Below are positions 1 to 12,220 of a DNA stretch of 64,000 bases, in pieces. Below the pieces are notes generated by a model. The model saw only the letters and a program-made list of their open reading frames with translations. It was not told where the DNA came from and did not search any database. The position numbers and the translations under genes were made by a program. This stretch comes from Isoetes taiwanensis (lineage: Eukaryota; Streptophyta; Lycopodiopsida; Isoetales; Isoetaceae): NCBI GenBank assembly GCA_021234155.1, contig JAJEKV010000002.1, positions 32,353,645 to 32,417,644 of the forward strand, given 5' to 3'. Numbering within the stretch: position 1 is the stretch's first letter; each line of letters begins with the position of its first letter.

Positions 1-540
1 AGTTAGATGCCATAGGCAAGAAGACTCGGAGGCTCGAGTGGCCCTTGTAGAAAGAACGACCCCACGCATTATGGCAACCATAAGACCTGAAACAATCCTG
101 CAGAATCAAGGCTGAAAGAAAAATAACCCGTCAAAGAGTTAAATGCCATAGGCAAGACGACTCGGAGGCTCCAGGGCCACGCCGAGAAAGAAACAACAGC
201 CGACTAATCGGGAACCGTCCGCGGAATGACCATCGCGGGAAAAAACAACCGATTAGTGCTGCCTCGGAGGCTACAGCGCCACGCCGAGAAAAACCAATAA
301 ATATGATTCTCGGAGGCAACAACGCCACGCCGAGAGAAAATATGAATAAAATATTGACTGAGAGGCTACAACGCCACACCGAGAGAAAACATGAATGAAT
401 AAATAAAATACTCGCCACGTCAAGAAAAAATAACAAGAAATCATATCTCGAAGGCCATAACCACGTTGAGAAAGAACAAATGATAAGAAAGTCTCAGAGG
501 CGACAGAGCCACACCGAGAAACATGAAAAAATAAGAACAT
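1..540. repeat. Degenerate hairpin-forming repeats (CTCGGAGGC...GCCACGCCGAG)
   Basis: A short motif recurs at about 27, 151, 265, 315, 358, 441 and 494. It begins CTCGGAGGC, has a short variable centre, and ends GCCACGCCGAGAAA. The first and last five bases are inverted complements (CTCGG/CCGAG), so each copy can fold into a small hairpin. Spacing is irregular, about 45 to 125 bp, so this is not a regular satellite. No protein is supported; reverse-strand frames here are Phe/Leu/Ser-rich by base composition only. Confidence 0.7.
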
Positions 541-736
541 ATGCACTTCCAAAAAAGATAGAAAGGAGGCATGGAGGATATCAGGGGCTACAAGGTGACT
601 CGAGAAGTAAAGAAGATTAGACAGACATAGACTAAAAAGAAAGGAAGCAACTTTAACAAAGGAACGAAATATGAAAACGAGAAGTAGGGTGAAGAAATGA
701 AACAAGCTCAAATATATCAGGGGGAGAGGGGGGGCG

Positions 737-896
737 GGAATCTTGTGGAGCCAAAAATGAGCAGAAAAGAAAGGAGCTCAAGAGAACGCCGATGGCTGGA
801 AATGAGGAAGAAGCCGGTATAAATAGGAGAGCAAGATAGGGCGTCCCCATCCAAGGAATGTCGATTCTATTGCTATTGCAATAGAATCGTGGCATT
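737..896. repeat. 160-bp direct repeat, copy 1
   Basis: This copy matches 6369-6528 with a single mismatch seen by eye (AAGAGAACG versus AAGAAAACG). It contains TATAAATAGG at 818-827 and ends inside a long near-palindrome (845-909) centred on CTATTGCTATTGCAATAG. The palindrome is complete here but cut short in copy 2. It could be a terminal repeat of a retroelement, or a MITE end duplicated with its flank. Confidence 0.85.
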
Positions 897-1802
897 CCTA
901 GGATGGGTCCTATGAAACAAGTAGTTGGCCGATAGAAGAGGAATCAACCTCAAAAAGAATAGATCAAACCAAGATGACAAGGGAAAACCGTCCAAAAGTG
1001 AAACGCATGAAGAAATTGGCAGAAGAGACGATTGGAAAAGATCAGGCAAAGGAGGCAAACAAAGAAACTGCGAAGCAAGGGGGATAGAGTAACTGGGATA
1101 ATCAACGCAGGAGGCACAAAGCATGATATATGGATGCCAACAGAGAAAGAGAAGTAAGACGAAGCAAGAGGAGACATAGTAAAGGTAGAAATATGTAACC
1201 CAGAGGACTAGCGTAATACAAAGGTGCAAGTAAGCCCAAAGATAAAAGAAGCAAAGGAGGTAAATACGCACAAACATAATGGATTTGGGAACAAAAAGGA
1301 GTCGATGGGATGAATGAAGTAAGGCCGACAAGTGGAAAGAAGAGGCCAATTAAAGTAAAAGCAAAAAAGGCACTACACAAAGGAGATAACGGGGTCAAAG
1401 AGAATATCGGACAAGGGAAGAGATCGAACAATGACATATTCAGTCAAAGCCAGGACTGGCGGGGAGAAAATGGACAACTGAGAAAAGAACAAGGAGACGA
1501 CAACGATTAAAAAGACAAACTAGATCAAAGAAATGGAGATCAACAAACTTGACAATAACAAGGCACATCCGAGACAACAACATGATGATGAAGAGAGATT
1601 CCAAAACGTAAAAGCGACATCATAAAAAACGATGCTAAAAGGCAAAACAAGGGAAATAATGAGAGGAAAAGAAATGAGGCGAAGGAAACGGTCCAAAGAC
1701 GCAAATGAGACAGAAGGAGTGAGTAAACCCTGATTAATGGAGTCCAAATAGACGAAAGCGAGCTAAAAAACAAATATAACTACGGGCAATAGAAGAGAAA
1801 AA

Positions 1803-1862
1803 ATAAGAATAGAATAGAATAGAATAGAATAGGTTTTTTTTTTTTTTTTTTATCGTCCACTG
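1803..1862 (-). mobile_element. Truncated SINE-like retroposon with (TTCTA)n tail
   Basis: Five GAATA units are followed by a T run and TATCGTCCACTG. The same order, (GAATA)n, T run, then CGTCCA-C-GAGACC, is found at about 36849, 45540 and 47297. Read on the minus strand it is a short body ending in A-rich sequence and a TTCTA microsatellite tail, as in SINEs and RTE-type LINE 3' ends. Only the extreme 3' end is present here. Confidence 0.5.
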
Positions 1863-4800
1863 AAAAACTTCAGAGAAAAGAGCAAGAGAGAGAAATAAAA
1901 ACTGTGACTGGAAACTGAAGGAGAAAATGAGTCAAGAAAGGGCCCCATGGAATAAAATTGAACCAACGTGAGAACATGGACTAAAACTGGAATAATTGAA
2001 TGCAAGACTATTAACACCAAACTAATAGGATAAGAGGTATGCATGTGGAACGGGATCAATGCAATAAACGGAGAACAAAGACCTATGGCGCAACATGGCC
2101 AAGCAGAGCAAACTGGAAAAGGAACAAGCGACAAATGGGATAATATGATCTAAGGTTTCTGCAACACCAAGAATCGACAAAGCCAATGGGGCAACAAAGG
2201 GAGACTAATGAAACAACGTGCACCAGGCATAATAGGACTGTCAATAGAGCAAATGTGACCTAACCAAATAGCTACAGCAAATGGAGCATGTAGGAAACAA
2301 AAGAAAAATTGATACTTATGGAAAACATATAACCAAAAAGAGGTACAATGACACAGCGGAGCAATGAAAACAATCGCAACCAAAACATTAAAAGCGGAAC
2401 AACCTAAGGTAATGTGTAAATAGAACTATCTAACAAACCGATAGACAAGATAAACTAGTAGAACCACATGTGAAAATATAAGGGCATGGAACTGAAGTCG
2501 ACATGTACAATATATGCAATGCAAAGTGTTAGTCCAACACAAGGCCAAATACAAATAGGGCCAGACAAAACAAATAGGAGCAAATGAACCAAGTCGTTTC
2601 AAGACGTTAAACTAAATTGAATGGACAAATCACAACCCTCTCACTAGGTAAATCAAGAAAGGACCCAAGGCGATTTAAGAGGTTAAAGAATAAATGAAGG
2701 AGAGTGAACTAGAAAGGATCTTGATGAATATATGGAGCAAAGGGGGTACATAGAAAAAATGCCTAAAAAATGAACTTAAAAAGCTAAAAGAGACACTTAT
2801 AAAATCCAAAAGATTTAAGTAAACAAAAAATTGAAGTAAAACAAAAAACAAACAAAAAATTGAACTAAAAAGCACTAAATGAGAATCTAAGATTAACTGA
2901 CAAAGGAAACACAAACAAGAACCTATAAAAGAACAAGAAAGGAACTAAAAATATGTGGAAAACAGAGAAAAAATAAATTAACAAGAGTGGACAAATGAGA
3001 CATGCAGAGTAAAAACAAGAAATAAGTGGGATAAAAGAGGCAATGGGAAGTTAATATATAAAAACAAATAAAAGGAGCCAACTCGAGGGCGAAGAGAAAA
3101 AAAAGAATCGGATCAAACTAGGAAATATATCAAACTGAGCAGGAAAGCCATCGTAGTAATGGGACAATGAGTCAGGACATCGCAGACAAATTCAACGAAT
3201 ATCACAACGACAAGAGGATATGAAAACAACAAAGTCACCAAATGAAACGACAGAGCAGTGTTCAAGGTGATCAATGAGACTAGACAAGCGACGAAAGATG
3301 AACCAACATGAAATAAGGTAGTTGGACAAAAAAGGAACAAAATTAGATGCAATACTAATGCTCAGACAATGTAACATCAAACCATATAAACCGAACACGA
3401 AGAATCTAAGGAGAAAAAATCGACGGAGTATGGGAAACGAGATCGTGAATAGAGTTACTGAGCATATAAATAACAGAAAAATGGTGTAAAAGAAATTAAC
3501 AAACCAGAAGAAAGGAAGGAAGTTGAACACCGGGTGACCAAGAATAAGCAAGACCTAAGTGAGGGAATAAGCGGTACAAAGGGCAGTCAAGAATAAAAAA
3601 GAGCAGCTGACAACCTTGGACAAAGCCATGTCGTGGAAGTAAATGGAATAATTCAGGACAAAAAGAACGTGGCAGCATTGAAAAGAGGTTGGAATGAAAC
3701 AAAGGCCAGAAACAAGAGAACTGGGACAAATAAATCTAAGGGGACAAATAGCAAAGTCGAAAAGGCTAATAAGCCAACAAATTCGAGGAGCAAAAAGCCA
3801 TTAAAATGGACCATACCTGCAAAATATAACGAATTTTGACGAAAAAACAAAGAATCCACACAACACAAAAGGAAAAAAGTCATTAAAATTGAAAACCATG
3901 ACCAGAAAGAAAAAATGGGAAAAAACGAGCAATGGTACCAGAAGCACAGAATGTCTCGAAGCTGTGGAGAAAAATTGGAATAACGAAGCAAGGACCATAC
4001 AAAATATTCATGAAATATCTTGTAATGGAAAATATGTGGTAAAAGAAATAGTGCAAGCATAGAGAATACCAAAAAAAAAAAACTTACAAGACGACGAGAA
4101 TAGAGAGAAAAGAATCACCCCTAACGAACCGACGAACCACGTAATCGTAAAAATCAGCAATCATAGGGGACCCATAGCCTGCAGAAAGAGGTTAACAAAA
4201 TACCAAGGACAAAACAGATGCGCATCGATGCTATCATAGACTGAAAAGATGGAAAACTAAGGAATAGTCAAGTAATAAACTAGATAGTCGATAGAAACCA
4301 CTATATGCCCAATGGATGCAAGCACTCAAGAAGAACAACATGCTAATACAAGCAGAGAGGAAGCGAAATTAAACAACGGAACTTCGTGACATGTCTTTTT
4401 AAATAGAACAATAGAAACTGGAACTTACATGCATCAAAAGAATATCACAAAAAAAAATGGAACTCTACATGTGTCAAAAGCTTAAAAAATTGAAAGTGAA
4501 ATGTGAAAATCAACAATATGAGGAGGCACAAAAACGACACATCTTTTAGCAAAAATTAATAGACGAAAAAAGTTTAGACGCTTAAAAAATGCTAAAATTG
4601 GACATGTTTTGACGCCGAAAATACAAATATATCCCGGGCAAAATAAATAGATGGAAATGTTTAAACACAAAAGATGCAAAAACGCATTACCTTGCTAGTG
4701 GGATGCGAGGATCCCATCTCAGGAAACTAGAAAAAGAGAGACCTTACCAATAGGCCACAATCTCACATGTTGACTTAAAAACTCCAATGATATTAAAGTA

Positions 4801-6368
4801 GGATTCCATGGACCGCGGCACCAATCTAGGCCTTGCCCAGAGGATCGGGATCAAAGCTAGGTTCTCTTTCGGCCGGATACGACCACGTAAACGATACATG
4901 TCGAATAAAAGGCTTAATTGGATTCGTGTGCCCAACACAAAAACCTCGTTACTAGCTGCAAACAATTGTGAACCTCATAAAAAAGAAATCTAGGCAAATG
5001 TAGAAAGAGTAAGCCAAAGTAAGACCATTGCAAAAACAACGAGATGTGTTGGTGTTATGTAGAAGCATGTGCATCTGAAGGTCCACGAGGGAACCATTAA
5101 ACGCTCAAGGCATATGTCTTATAACGACTCCTACTTCACGGCCACCAACCTTCCAATAGATAGACAAGGTAGTTTATCCAAGATTAAGGCAACTCAATTT
5201 GGAAATCAAAATTATAAACATAGTTTCCACAGAACCGCCAACATTAAGTAGGAACAAGGATGACAAAAATCAAAGGAGCACGCAGCCCGAGGAATGGGAT
5301 GTCAGAAGGCGAAAAAACAAAAAATGCAAAGCAAAGCTATAGAACCAATACAATAAATTATCAAAGGAAAGCGAGGACCCGGTATCCCCCCAGCCAAGGG
5401 GCCATGGGAAACCATGACCCGGTATCCCCTTGAAAATCCACCTGCGGCAGAGGCGGAGGCGGTTGTGGAATCAGGCAGAATTGTCTTCAGGGGATGCCGA
5501 CACAGCCAATCGACTGGATCCACCCAATCTACGGCACACATAAGGATCTGGCTACGGAATAGAAGGCAGTCAAGAACCCAAACAGATTTGATCAGAAAAT
5601 CTGAGATAGAAAAGAAACCTCTGAGACCGAGCTAGAAGCCAAGAGATCGGCCAAAAGGGGACCCATCTAGCATAAGAAAAGTCGATCTGGTCCTCGGATG
5701 AGCAGAACCAGTTTCCGGTCTAGCCAACCATCGCCCAGATCGGGATCTGCTATCTTTATCACAACTCAAGAGACGCCTTTGCTGGAGTGACCCAACAGGA
5801 GCTCCTGCCATAACCATAAGATAAACAGATTTTTTGGGCTTGGATGCAAAGATGGGCAGGCTCAGAAGTGGGTTCTAATTAGGAATTAGGTGGCTAGCCC
5901 ATATGCAAAACCTGCAGAGGAGCAGATCTGAAAAAAAACTGAACAAAGAGAGCATGGAACTGTGATCCGGCCCATCCGAAAACTGGAACCAATTTATGAA
6001 ATCTGGCCGAAGTGGAGCTCCACAACAGAAGCCAAACCTAGCCAAGGCTGACAAGGTATCGATTCATAAACCATGACTCATCATAAACCAAGAGGTAGCT
6101 ACTTGCAAAAGAAATTGGAGATAGAAAAAACTAACCTCATCCACAATCACGACTCCATCACAAACACGTGCAAACGAAAATCAAATAAGGAAAAAACTAA
6201 CCTCATCCACAACCACGGTTCCATCCTGTAAGCTAGAGCACAACGCCACCGAAACAGAACAAGACAAGGAGAGGATGCAAACGGACCAAAAACAAAAATA
6301 AACCAAACCGCTAACAATCAAATGCATACCTTTCAGAAAGATTGATTTCTAGATGTGAGTGCAAGGAT

Positions 6369-6528
6369 GGAATCTTGTGGAGCCAAAAATGAGCAGAAAA
6401 GAAAGGAGCTCAAGAAAACGCCGATGGCTGGAAATGAGGAAGAAGCCGGTATAAATAGGAGAGCAAGATAGGGCGTCCCCATCCAAGGAATGTCGATTCT
6501 ATTGCTATTGCAATAGAATCGTGGCATT
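6369..6528. repeat. 160-bp direct repeat, copy 2
   Basis: Near-identical to 737-896, 5.6 kb downstream, in the same orientation. Both copies share GGAATCTTGTGG at the left and CGTGGCATT at the right. The near-identity implies a recent duplication or a terminal-repeat pair of one young element. No matching 5-bp target duplication flanks the pair. Confidence 0.85.
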
Positions 6529-6608
6529 ATCATAGTAGTAGCCAATAGTAAAAAGTTATTGCAACAATTCTCCAAAATTATGACTTCCATAGACTTAACA
6601 TCTAATAC

Positions 6609-8178
6609 TTATTGCACTTCATCATCATTTTCTTCATCTTCTTCAGATTCTGTTTCAGTAGAGGAGGATTTCAACATCTCCATCTCTTCTTCTGTATCGT
6701 CATCTTCTTCATCATAATGACCTTCCCCCTCTTCCACCACTTCCTCAAATACTGTCGCGTCTTCATTATTACCACCTACTTCTATTTCTGATGCAGCTGT
6801 AGATCTTGTTACGGACCTTGTCCGAACTCTTACTCTCCTAGAGCTACTATTAACAACACCTCCACTACCACGCCTTCTACGACGACGAGATGTACCTTGT
6901 GATGTGGATGCTGCAGCTGCCCTAGACATGCTCCTTATGGTCCTCCTAAGGCTCATTGTCTCTTCAAAATAAGTTTGATAAAATTCTCTATTTATGTCAT
7001 CAGTTTCTGTCAGAGGAGGCAACTCTGGAGTCCTCTCAACATCCACTTCAAGTGGATTCACCTGCAAATAAAGGCATATTATGATCAATATTCTATGGCG
7101 GCCAGTTTTTAGCCCCAAAAAAATACATTAATTTCAGCTCTACAATTTCAGCTTTACATAAATTTCAGCAGCTAACTTTCAACCCCAAAAAGTACATTAA
7201 TTTCAGCTCTACAATTTCAGCTTTACATAAATTTCAGCAGCTAATTTTCAACCCCAAACAATACATTAATTTCAGCTCTACAATTTCAGCTTTACATAAA
7301 TTTTAGCAGCTAATTTTCAACCCCAAACAATACGTTAATTTCAGCTGTACAATTTCAGCTTTACATAAATTTTAGCAGCCAACTTTCAGCCCTAAAAAGT
7401 ACATGAATTTCGCATTTAGCTCTACAATTTCAGTAGTCAAATTTCAGTTCAAAACAATACATGACATATAGCTCTACAATTTCAACTCTACATCAATTTT
7501 AGCTCCATAATATCAGCTCTACATGATAGTAGAAATAGATATGGATAGATAGATAAAATACCTGCATTGGTGATGTGTTCACAGTCTCAAACTTTCGAAC
7601 AAGCCTCAAATTTTCACGCACATACACCAAACGTTCAAGTTGAGCTGGTTTCAACCTATTCCTTATTTTAGTATGAGCAAGAGCATGAGCATTCCAATTT
7701 CTTTCTGCTGCCCCAGAAGAACAATCCTAAACCAGAAATAAATAAATCATTATTCTACGGGAAAGATATCATAAAATAAGGTATTCATTTACATACTTGT
7801 GACAAGACTCTCACAGCTAATGCTTGAAGTTTTGGAGTCCTACCACCAAAAGTTTCCCACCATGTTACAGGCTTGCGCATTGAGATCTCCTCTTTTGCCA
7901 ATGCATAGCTAAAGGATCCAGTTCCATTGCGATACTCGTGAAGTTCGCGGAATAGAATATCGCACTCTTCGGTTGAATACAATCTTTGTGTATATTTCAT
8001 CCATGCATCCAACAAATCGGGATCTAAAAAACTTGCTTCTTCTCTCCACAAAGGGTGCAAAATATGCGCAACAAGATGAATGGGCCTTTTAAACCATTCC
8101 CAACGCTGGTCAAACAATTTAAGAACATCTTCAAACCTGCGATGTAAATAAGATGCCATATGAATAACAACGTTAAAT
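6609..8178 (-). CDS. hAT transposase, C-terminal exons 2-4
   Basis: Three exons complete the transposase begun at 17375-18813. Exon 2 (8178-7797) follows TTGCAG and ends at a GTATGT donor. Exon 3 (7726-7562) encodes the hAT dimerisation block: SSGAAERNWNAHAL, then KIRNRL and LERLVYVRENLRL. Exon 4 (7061-6609) encodes an Arg-rich stretch (SRRRRRRGSGG) and a strongly acidic tail. Exon 1 ends with two bases of a codon and exon 2 supplies the third, giving AHKSK-FNVVIH. The exon lengths 1439, 382, 165 and 453 sum to 2439 nt, 813 codons including the stop, with no internal stop. The family cuts and pastes DNA with an RNase H-like DDE core; the dimerisation block lies C-terminal to it. Exon borders are read by eye. 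Confidence 0.8.
7130..7420. repeat. 69-bp tandem repeat in a hAT intron
   Basis: Four copies plus a partial fifth start at 7130, 7199, 7268, 7337 and 7406. Each contains AATTTCAGCTCTACAATTTC, then ACATAAATTT, then CAACCCCAAA. The array lies wholly within the last intron of the hAT transposase gene (7062-7561). Confidence 0.9.
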
Positions 8179-8214
8179 CTGCAATATAAAACATGCCCAC
8201 CTTATATTAAATTA

Positions 8215-8231
8215 AACAAACCAGCAATTTC
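8215..8231. repeat. 17-bp target-site duplication of the L1 LINE, left copy
   Basis: AACAAACCAGCAATTTC occurs here and exactly again at 17201-17217. It flanks the LINE body, and a run of nine T (the minus-strand poly-A) starts at 8232. Length and position are typical of target-primed reverse transcription. Confidence 0.9.
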
Positions 8232-8240
8232 TTTTTTTTT

Positions 8241-9368
8241 GATTGAAGGCGAGTTTATATATTAATTATAAAGTATAAGTTAACAAAAGATCCTTTTTGA
8301 AGGGAAGTATAACCCTGTTTAAGGTAACAAAAAGAAGAAACTTTTTAGAGGGAAGTTTAACCCTATAATGTATGTGTTTATGGAATATATTCAAAATAGC
8401 CTGGAGCATGTTATCTGAACTCAGATCATCGTGATACAAGGATGTCCACTAAAAGTAAGACCCGAGGTTGGAGTTCCCGGATTTGCTACCTCGCCTCGAC
8501 CATGACCGATAGTACACGAGAATGGGCACATACAGGATTCTCGCTTTTCGCCATGTTGAGCCGTCCCTCATCGTCTTTTTGCCTCACAAAGCAAATCTCT
8601 TCTGGCATTTGGATTCTGATCACAGCAGCAGTTACAAAGGCATGGCTCCTCATGGTTGTAGAGATTGGGAGGGCCGAACACTTTGATCCATTGCTGATTA
8701 GTATCTCAGATCAATCTTCTTCCATTTGAGTTTGCGCACCAAAGATGAAGATAATACGAAAAATGAGAAGAATACAAATTAGAATTGAGTCTATAAAGTG
8801 GTGAAATCCATCCGATGTCGTATTGAACTTGTTTGATGATTGCCTCGGGTGAGTTATCTCGGCAGATTAAAGATAAAATTGTTCCTCCCCTTCCGGATAC
8901 GCCAGAAGGATATAGATCCTCCAATCGATAGGATTATTCTAAAAAAGAACCCCCCGGTCAGCCATGATAAGGTTATATCCAAAGATATTAGAAGCAAGCT
9001 CAAGGACCCATTCGACCCGGAGACAATCTTTAAAGAGGTGCTCTTCATCTTCCCCGTGGATCGATACATCTCAGGGGGCACATCGAATCTGTCATATGAA
9101 TCCTATATCTTTTATGATTGGTGGCCAGAGCTCTATGCCAAAGTTGCCACATAAAAGACTTCACTTTTGGGGGGATAGGACTCGACCACATGAATTTTAA
9201 ATTCTTAATGCATCTCACTTCATCGTCGCCACTTGCTATGAATGGAAAGCTTACGGTCTCTCATCGTATCGTAAGCATTCTTAACCTTGAAACCCGTGAT
9301 ACCATTATAGTTCCAGTTATCCTCATCATTTGACCAAGTCCCCGAGAGAGAGCGATGTGCAAATATTA
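8241..9368 (-). other. L1 LINE 3' region (degraded zinc finger and 3' UTR)
   Basis: No uninterrupted frame continues past 9369. At about 8900-9100, minus strand, a broken frame reads GEDEEHLFKDC, matching the Cys/His pattern of the reverse-transcriptase-associated zinc-binding domain (zf-RVT) of plant LINEs. Closer to the poly-A nothing recognisable remains. Plus-strand frames here show no domain and are not called. Confidence 0.55.
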
Positions 9369-12220
9369 TTATACAAAATTCGTTTCTCCCCTTCCCCTCC
9401 GGGGCGAAAGATGAAAGGGGATGATACCTTGGTCATCATACATATCTCTGATGACATGGATACCTTTGCTTTCCCAAATTCTGGCCTGCTCCGGAAAATG
9501 GCATGCTAAACATAATGAGGCATTATTAGTAAGGAGAGCCGGATTCCAAAAAATAGATTGATCCATGGATAACCCCTCTTTCCAGGAAAACATGCCTTTG
9601 ACTAAATTCCATGCTCTGATCCATTTCTTGATTATGCCAGGGATAGAGTTTGGAACTTTGATTGGAAAAAATATAGCATGAGGCAACACTAAATTTAGCT
9701 TCCTCCACCCATAAGAAAGACATCTGCTTAGGTAATGCCTTATGATAATAGAAACCGGGTGTTTGATCAGATCATAGGCTGCCTTGTACAGATATTTAGC
9801 TGCAAGAGCAATCCCCTGCTTTTCTATGTTTATGACACCTAGACCCCCCAGACCTCTGCCTTTACAACATTCCTCCATAGCCACAGGAGTCCAGCATCTT
9901 CTGTTCTGCCCACAGGATATGAATCTCCCAATAATGCTCTGAAGTTTGGAGGTTACTTTCTTAGGAGCAAGAATGACAGATGACTGGTAAACATGAGAGG
10001 AAGAGATGACAAAATTTGCAATTATGGCCCTGCCCTGCTTAGAAATATATTTGGAGTTTAGGCTGTCCACTTTCCTTTGAAATTTCTCAATAATATCAGA
10101 CCATATATCAGAAGGACTACCTTTAAGGACTAAGGGAATTCCTAAAATCTTGGAAGCATTAGTAGGAAGGATATACTTACACCCTAGGAGAGCAGCTGTT
10201 TGCTCTCCCTTTACCTGATCCCTGGCAACCACTTTAGATTTGAGAGGATTGATCTTGCACCCCGAGGCTACTCCAAATTCTTCCAAGATGCTTTGAGTAT
10301 TGATAAGTGATCTATTGTCCATCGAAACTAGGAGGAAAGTATCATCTGCAAAATGTCCATTTAAAAGTTGATCCATCTCCCCATTCTCAGGGAGGGTGAG
10401 GCCTTGGATCATATTAGATCTTTTTGCTTCTTCTAGCTTACCATGAAGAGCCTCCATAATAATAAGGAATAGGAATGGACCCTCTTTGCAGGGGGAAAAA
10501 GGGGCCACATTCTCCATTAATTAAAACAGAAGATCTGGAATTTGAAAGTATAGCTTTGAAAAGGAGAATTACCTCGTCCGAGAAACCTAATGCCTTGCAA
10601 CATTTAAATAAGAACCCCCAACTTACCGTGTCGAAGGCTTTGGTTATATCCAGCTTGATAAGAGCAACATCTTGTTTGGTATCCTTGGCCAAATTCAGAC
10701 CCAACATAGCTGTGACAACATTGTCAAGGATGAATCTGTCCTTTAAGTAGGCAGCTTGGGAAGTACTTATGATTCTTTCCAGCACACCCTTAAGCCTTCT
10801 GGCAATTGTACCTGAAATAATCTTATAAATCACATTGGTTAGAGAAATAGGCCTATAATCCGAGAAGGAGGTGGGCATATCAGTTTTAGGGATGAGCGTG
10901 ATAAAGCTCGTGTTAATTCTTGCATCCAAGCATTTTACAATCCTGAACTCATTAGCCAAATTAGTGAAGCAATCCCCTAAAATAGGCCATGTTTTGATAA
11001 AAAATTCCACTGGGAGCCCATCGGGGCCCTGGACTTTTACCCTTTTCCATTTCTTTTGCAATATGAAATAACTCATCATTGGAGAAAGGCTTCTCAATGC
11101 TGGAATTCTCCTCCATATTAACCTTTGCTTGGAGGTTAATGAATCTATTCATATTCTCCTGGGTACTATCTTGATTGGTACCCATGATATTCTTGAAGTG
11201 GTTAGCTGCAGCAGTTTTAATCTGATCCTCATTTGTGATGTCTTCATCTCCCACCCTTATCTCAAAGATGTGGTTCTTTTTAATTTTGCCCTTGGCTTTT
11301 ACAAAGAAGTATTTAGAGCTGCATCTTTCATCATCCTTGATTTCTCTTATCTTTGCTTTGAGCCTCCACCCTTCAGCAATCTTGATCTCTTCCTTCTCAA
11401 TTTCCACTCTGATGTTATTTTTTTCCTCCTCAGGAGCATTGGGCAGGCTATCTCTTAATTTCTGCAAGGAGGAGAGTTTATCACGATGTACCTGTTTCCC
11501 CCATTCCTTGAGCCAGTTCTTGATTGCCTTGGCAACTTGAATCCACCAGAACATCCATCCCGATTGGCCAATGGGCTTGGGAAACCTAACTAGGACCTCT
11601 TGTAATCTATCCATAAATTCATCATGATCCAGCAGACTAGTGTTAAGCTTGAAATAAGTCTTCCTCTTTTTCTTATTCTGATTGGTAGCCGTGATGCATA
11701 ACTGCTGGGGATAGTGATCCGAGAGAGTGTATCCTTCCAAATTAATGACCCTGTTACTGTGGTTCCATAAATTTTCAGATAGATAATATCTATCATGAAG
11801 GCATAAAGTGGGATCAATTCTCTTATCCCGGTCAAGCTGTAGGCTCGGACTTGGTTCTGGCTAAATTTAAGTTGTGACAACTTGTAAGATCCAGCCAAGC
11901 TTCCTTTTCCTTCCTGCTTAGAGGTTTAAAATTCTTGTTCCTCATGAAACTATTGGTAACCATGTTGAGATCTCCACCCAGAATACATTCATCAAACTCA
12001 ATATTATCCAGACTATTTTTTACTCCTGTCCAAACTTCCACTCTCTCAGTGGGATTGTTAAAAGCATATATATTTATCAAAGCTAGTCTAATCCTATAAA
12101 TGGTACACAAGAGAATCTGCCACCTTCCATTCCTGCTGTTGATCATATAAGTGTCAGAAATATTTAAATAGTTCTTCCAAGCAATAGCAATACCTGCAGA
12201 GGTATCATTAGCAGGAATAA

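Larger units (their letters stand above)
541..6330. other. Purine-rich, A-rich non-coding tract (candidate retroelement interior)
   Basis: The plus strand is strikingly rich in A and G for about 4.5 kb, then becomes more balanced after about 4.7 kb. Apparent open frames on the minus strand are biased to Phe, Leu and Ser, as expected from copying an A/G-rich strand, and none contains a recognisable domain. Such one-strand purine bias is common in the interior of plant LTR retroelements, and the tract lies between two copies of a 160-bp repeat that contains a TATA-like motif. A coding-deficient LTR element (LARD-like) is therefore possible, but I see no primer binding site or polypurine tract that proves it. 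Confidence 0.4.

Noticed and set aside
131-4072. Many minus-strand open frames of 60-170 codons
   Set aside because: All are Phe/Leu/Ser/Cys-rich from copying a purine-rich strand; no domain, no codon pattern, overlapping frames equally open.
744-6526. Calling 737-896 and 6369-6528 a proven LTR pair
   Set aside because: Identity extends past the TG...CA limits, there is no tRNA primer site after the left copy, and no 5-bp duplication. Kept only as a repeat.
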